DNA from: a bacterium
GTDB taxonomy: Bacteria > Omnitrophota > Gorgyraeia > Gygaellales > UBA12090
Direction of reading: 5' to 3'
Length of the DNA stretch: 8,805 nt
NCBI GenBank assembly: GCA_004299495.1
Contig: SCPY01000171.1
Span: 1 to 8,805 of the forward strand
Shown here: positions 6,793 through 8,805 of the stretch, piece after piece
Layout of the letters: the number at the start of each line of letters is the position of its first letter
Position numbering within the stretch: position 1 is the stretch's first letter
Program-made: the position numbers and the translations under genes
Notes under the pieces: model-generated
The model's input: only the letters and a program-made list of their open reading frames with translations
What the model was told of the DNA's origin: nothing
The model's database searches: none

Positions 6793-6801
6793 TAAGGAGG
6801 T
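6793..6801 (+). promoter_or_regulatory. Strong Shine-Dalgarno of yajC
   Basis: TAAGGAGGT lies 3 bases before the ATG at 6805 in the 38-base rpsP-yajC spacer. It closely matches the anti-Shine-Dalgarno complement and fixes the yajC start. The rest of the spacer shows no hairpin or promoter that I can support. Confidence 0.9.
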
Positions 6802-6804
6802 TTT

Positions 6805-7083
6805 ATGCCGCAACAGGCCGTTAATCCGCTATTACAGTTTTTTCCGCTTATTACGATTATGCTTATTTTTTACTTCCTCCTTATCAGGCCTCAGCAAAAG
6901 TCTGAGAAACAGCGCAAGGAGATGCTAAAAAATATCAAGAAAAACGACGAAGTGGTCACCGCGGGGGGAGTTCATGGGGTGGTAGTGAATGTAAAAGATA
7001 AGACCGTGTCCCTTCGCGTTGACGATAATGTAAAAATGGAAGTTGACCGTGAGGCGATTTCCCGCGTAGAAAGGGCGGCGTAA
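6805..7083 (+). CDS. yajC: Preprotein translocase accessory subunit YajC
   Basis: YajC is a small inner-membrane protein that associates with SecDF and the SecYEG translocon. The 92-residue protein has one hydrophobic segment (about 10-27), followed directly by the family signature LLIRPQQK (25-32) and a basic, helical stretch (33-46). The conserved NDEVVTAGGVHGVVVNV segment (47-63) begins a small beta-rich cytoplasmic domain. The N-terminal PQQAVNPLLQFFPL is short and has no cleavage site. secDF begins one base after the stop, the classic yajC-secD order, which supports both calls. Confidence 0.96.
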   Translation: MPQQAVNPLLQFFPLITIMLIFYFLLIRPQQKSEKQRKEMLKNIKKNDEVVTAGGVHGVVVNVKDKTVSLRVDDNVKMEVDREAISRVERAA

Positions 7084-7084
7084 G

Positions 7085-8805
7085 ATGTCCAAGAAGAACA
7101 TCAAATACAGGGTTTTGGCGATATTAGCATTGCTGGGTGCTTCTATCTGGACAGGTTTTCCTTTATCTAAAAGAATAAATCTGGGGCTGGACCTAAAAGG
7201 CGGAATGCACCTGGTGCTGCGGGTTGACTCTTCCAAAGTAGCGCCTGAACACAGATATGACGCGGTAGAGCGCGCCCTTGAGGTCATCCGCAGCCGCATT
7301 GACCAGTTTGGCGTAGCTGAGCCGCTTATCCAGCGCCAGGGGGCCGATCAGATTATAATTCAGCTTCCCGGGGTGACTGACAGGGAGCGCGCCAAGGAGC
7401 TTATCGGAAGGACCGCGCTTCTTGAATTTAAGCTGGTAAATGACGGCCCTAAGGCGCTGGAAGAGGCAGCTGCCGGAAATATCCCCGAAGGTTTTGAATA
7501 TGTAAAAGACGAAGACAACAGGCCGATTTTATTAAGCAAGGCCGCGTCCATGACAGGAGAGGCGATAAAGGATGCCGGCGTTGGTATGGATGAGTATGGC
7601 TTGCCTTCGGTAAAATTAGAATTTAACGAAAAAGGCATTGACGCGTTCTCTAAGGTTACATCCGAGCACATCGGTGAAAGGCTGGCCATTGTGCTTGACG
7701 CAAAAGTTCACTCCGCTCCGGTGATACGCTCTAAAATAGACTCCGGCCAGGCGGAGATTACCCGCGGCGCGGGATTTAGCCCGGAAGAGGCAAACGATTT
7801 GAGGATAGTTTTGCGCAGCGGCGCTTTGCCCGCGCCTATGGTGATAGAGGAAGAGCGTACTATCGGCCCTCTGTTGGGGGCGGATTCTGTGGCAAGCGGC
7901 GTTAAGGCCAGTATTATCGGCAGCGCGATGGTTTTCGGTTTTATGTGCCTGTATTATTTTCTTTCAGGATTTATCGCCAGCATTGCCCTCATTTTTAATT
8001 TCCTGATCATCCTTGGCTACATGGGATTTTTTAACGCCACCCTAACCCTGCCGGGAATAGCCGGTATTGTCCTTACCCTGGGAATGGCGGTAGACGCCAA
8101 TGTGCTTATTAACGAGCGCATCCGCGAAGAATTAAAGCTCGGCAAATCCATTTATGCCGCGATTACCGGCGGTTATGCCAAGGCGTTTAGCGCGATATTT
8201 GATTCTAACCTTACCACCCTCATAGCGGCCTTCTTTTTATTTCAGTTCGGCACCGGGCCTATCCGGGGTTTTGCCCTTACCCTGACTGTGGGTTTGATGG
8301 CAAGTATGTTTACCGCGATATTTGTCACCCGCACTATCTTTGAGATTTTATTGCTGAATCCCAATTTTAAACAGCTGAAGATGCTGCGCTTAATCGGAGA
8401 GACGAGGCTTGACTTTATCGGTAAGCGAAAGGTGTTTTACGCGCTTTCAGCGATTGTAATTGTTATTGGCCTGGCCGCTTTTTTCAAGAAAGGAAAAGAT
8501 GCCTACGGCATAGATTTCTCCGGAGGCCAGATTCAGGAGTATCAGTTTCAAAATCCCGTTACGCCTGAACAGATGCGCGGGATATTAAAAGACGCCGGGA
8601 TTTCCGATGCTTCTATTCAGCAGTTTAAAGAAGACCCCAGGATAATGATAATCCGCACCGGCTCCGATACGCAGGAGCAATTGTCCCTGAAGTTTAAGGA
8701 CACATTAAAGGATAATCCGTTTAACCTTATGCGCGTGGAAAAGGTCGGGCCTGTGGCAGGCGCGGAGCTGCGCAAAAAGGCGGTCCTTGCTCTTTCCGTT
8801 TCGCT
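7085..8805 (+). CDS. secDF: Fused protein-export membrane protein SecDF (3' truncated by window edge)
   Basis: SecDF uses the proton gradient to pull preproteins through SecYEG from the outer side of the membrane. The frame is open from ATG 7085 to the window end (573 full codons). The SecD half has TM1 (about 8-24), INLGLDLKGGMHLVL (31-45), a periplasmic P1 region up to about 255, then a TM block from about 272 to 425. That block contains GIVLTLGMAVDANVLINER (327-345), whose Asp337 is in the proton-pathway motif. Without a stop, the chain continues into SecF: RLDFIGKRKV (441-450), TM (about 449-467), and GIDFSGGQIQEYQF (475-488), the SecF signature. The next predicted TM starts around residue 563 and the window ends there. 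The SecD part is short compared with E. coli SecD, as in Gram-positive-type fusions. The Shine-Dalgarno is weak, so it is probably coupled to yajC. Confidence 0.96.
   Translation, partial: MSKKNIKYRVLAILALLGASIWTGFPLSKRINLGLDLKGGMHLVLRVDSSKVAPEHRYDAVERALEVIRSRIDQFGVAEPLIQRQGADQIIIQLPGVTDRERAKELIGRTALLEFKLVNDGPKALEEAAAGNIPEGFEYVKDEDNRPILLSKAASMTGEAIKDAGVGMDEYGLPSVKLEFNEKGIDAFSKVTSEHIGERLAIVLDAKVHSAPVIRSKIDSGQAEITRGAGFSPEEANDLRIVLRSGALPAPMVIEEERTIGPLLGADSVASGVKASIIGSAMVFGFMCLYYFLSGFIASIALIFNFLIILGYMGFFNATLTLPGIAGIVLTLGMAVDANVLINERIREELKLGKSIYAAITGGYAKAFSAIFDSNLTTLIAAFFLFQFGTGPIRGFALTLTVGLMASMFTAIFVTRTIFEILLLNPNFKQLKMLRLIGETRLDFIGKRKVFYALSAIVIVIGLAAFFKKGKDAYGIDFSGGQIQEYQFQNPVTPEQMRGILKDAGISDASIQQFKEDPRIMIIRTGSDTQEQLSLKFKDTLKDNPFNLMRVEKVGPVAGAELRKKAVLALSVS

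Overview
This window is a compact, entirely plus-strand run of bacterial housekeeping genes. It reads: 3' end of alaS, then hisD, hisB, hisH, hisA, hisF, hisI, trpE, rpsP, yajC, and a fused secDF that runs off the right edge. Gaps between genes are 0 to 12 bases or short overlaps, except about 61 bases between hisA and hisF and 38 bases between rpsP and yajC. No terminator, transposon, tRNA, rRNA or CRISPR array is visible. The genes are probably co-transcribed as one long unit, or a few nested ones, starting upstream of the window.

The organism is a bacterium with roughly balanced base composition and Lys/Arg-rich proteins using many AGG/AGA and AAA codons. The mixed gene order (alaS, his genes, trpE, rpsP, yajC, secDF) and a one-piece SecDF fit an uncultivated lineage such as Omnitrophota or a relative. 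That placement is a low-confidence inference from style and gene order. A phylogeny of S16, AlaS or SecDF would settle it.

Region 1 (1-680) is the end of alanyl-tRNA synthetase: part of the editing domain with its CGGTH metal motif, then the coiled-coil/DHHA1 C-terminal domain. Region 2 (688-5029) holds six histidine biosynthesis genes. They cover PRA-CH (HisI), the ProFAR isomerase (HisA), the two-subunit IGP synthase (HisH and HisF), IGP dehydratase (HisB) and histidinol dehydrogenase (HisD). HisG, HisE, HisC and histidinol-phosphate phosphatase are not here and must be encoded elsewhere. Region 3 (5030-6505) is trpE, joined directly to hisI but without trpG or other trp genes. Region 4 (6518-8805) is ribosomal protein S16 and the YajC-SecDF protein-export accessory module. 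Here the Shine-Dalgarno sequences of rpsP and yajC become strong, unlike most of the his/trp genes.

I found no previously undescribed system. The points most worth a second look are: a HisB that lacks one histidine of its usual metal-binding HH pair and carries a loop insertion; a HisD shortened in one inter-motif segment; an isolated near-perfect palindrome between hisA and hisF; and the unusual mixed gene order itself.
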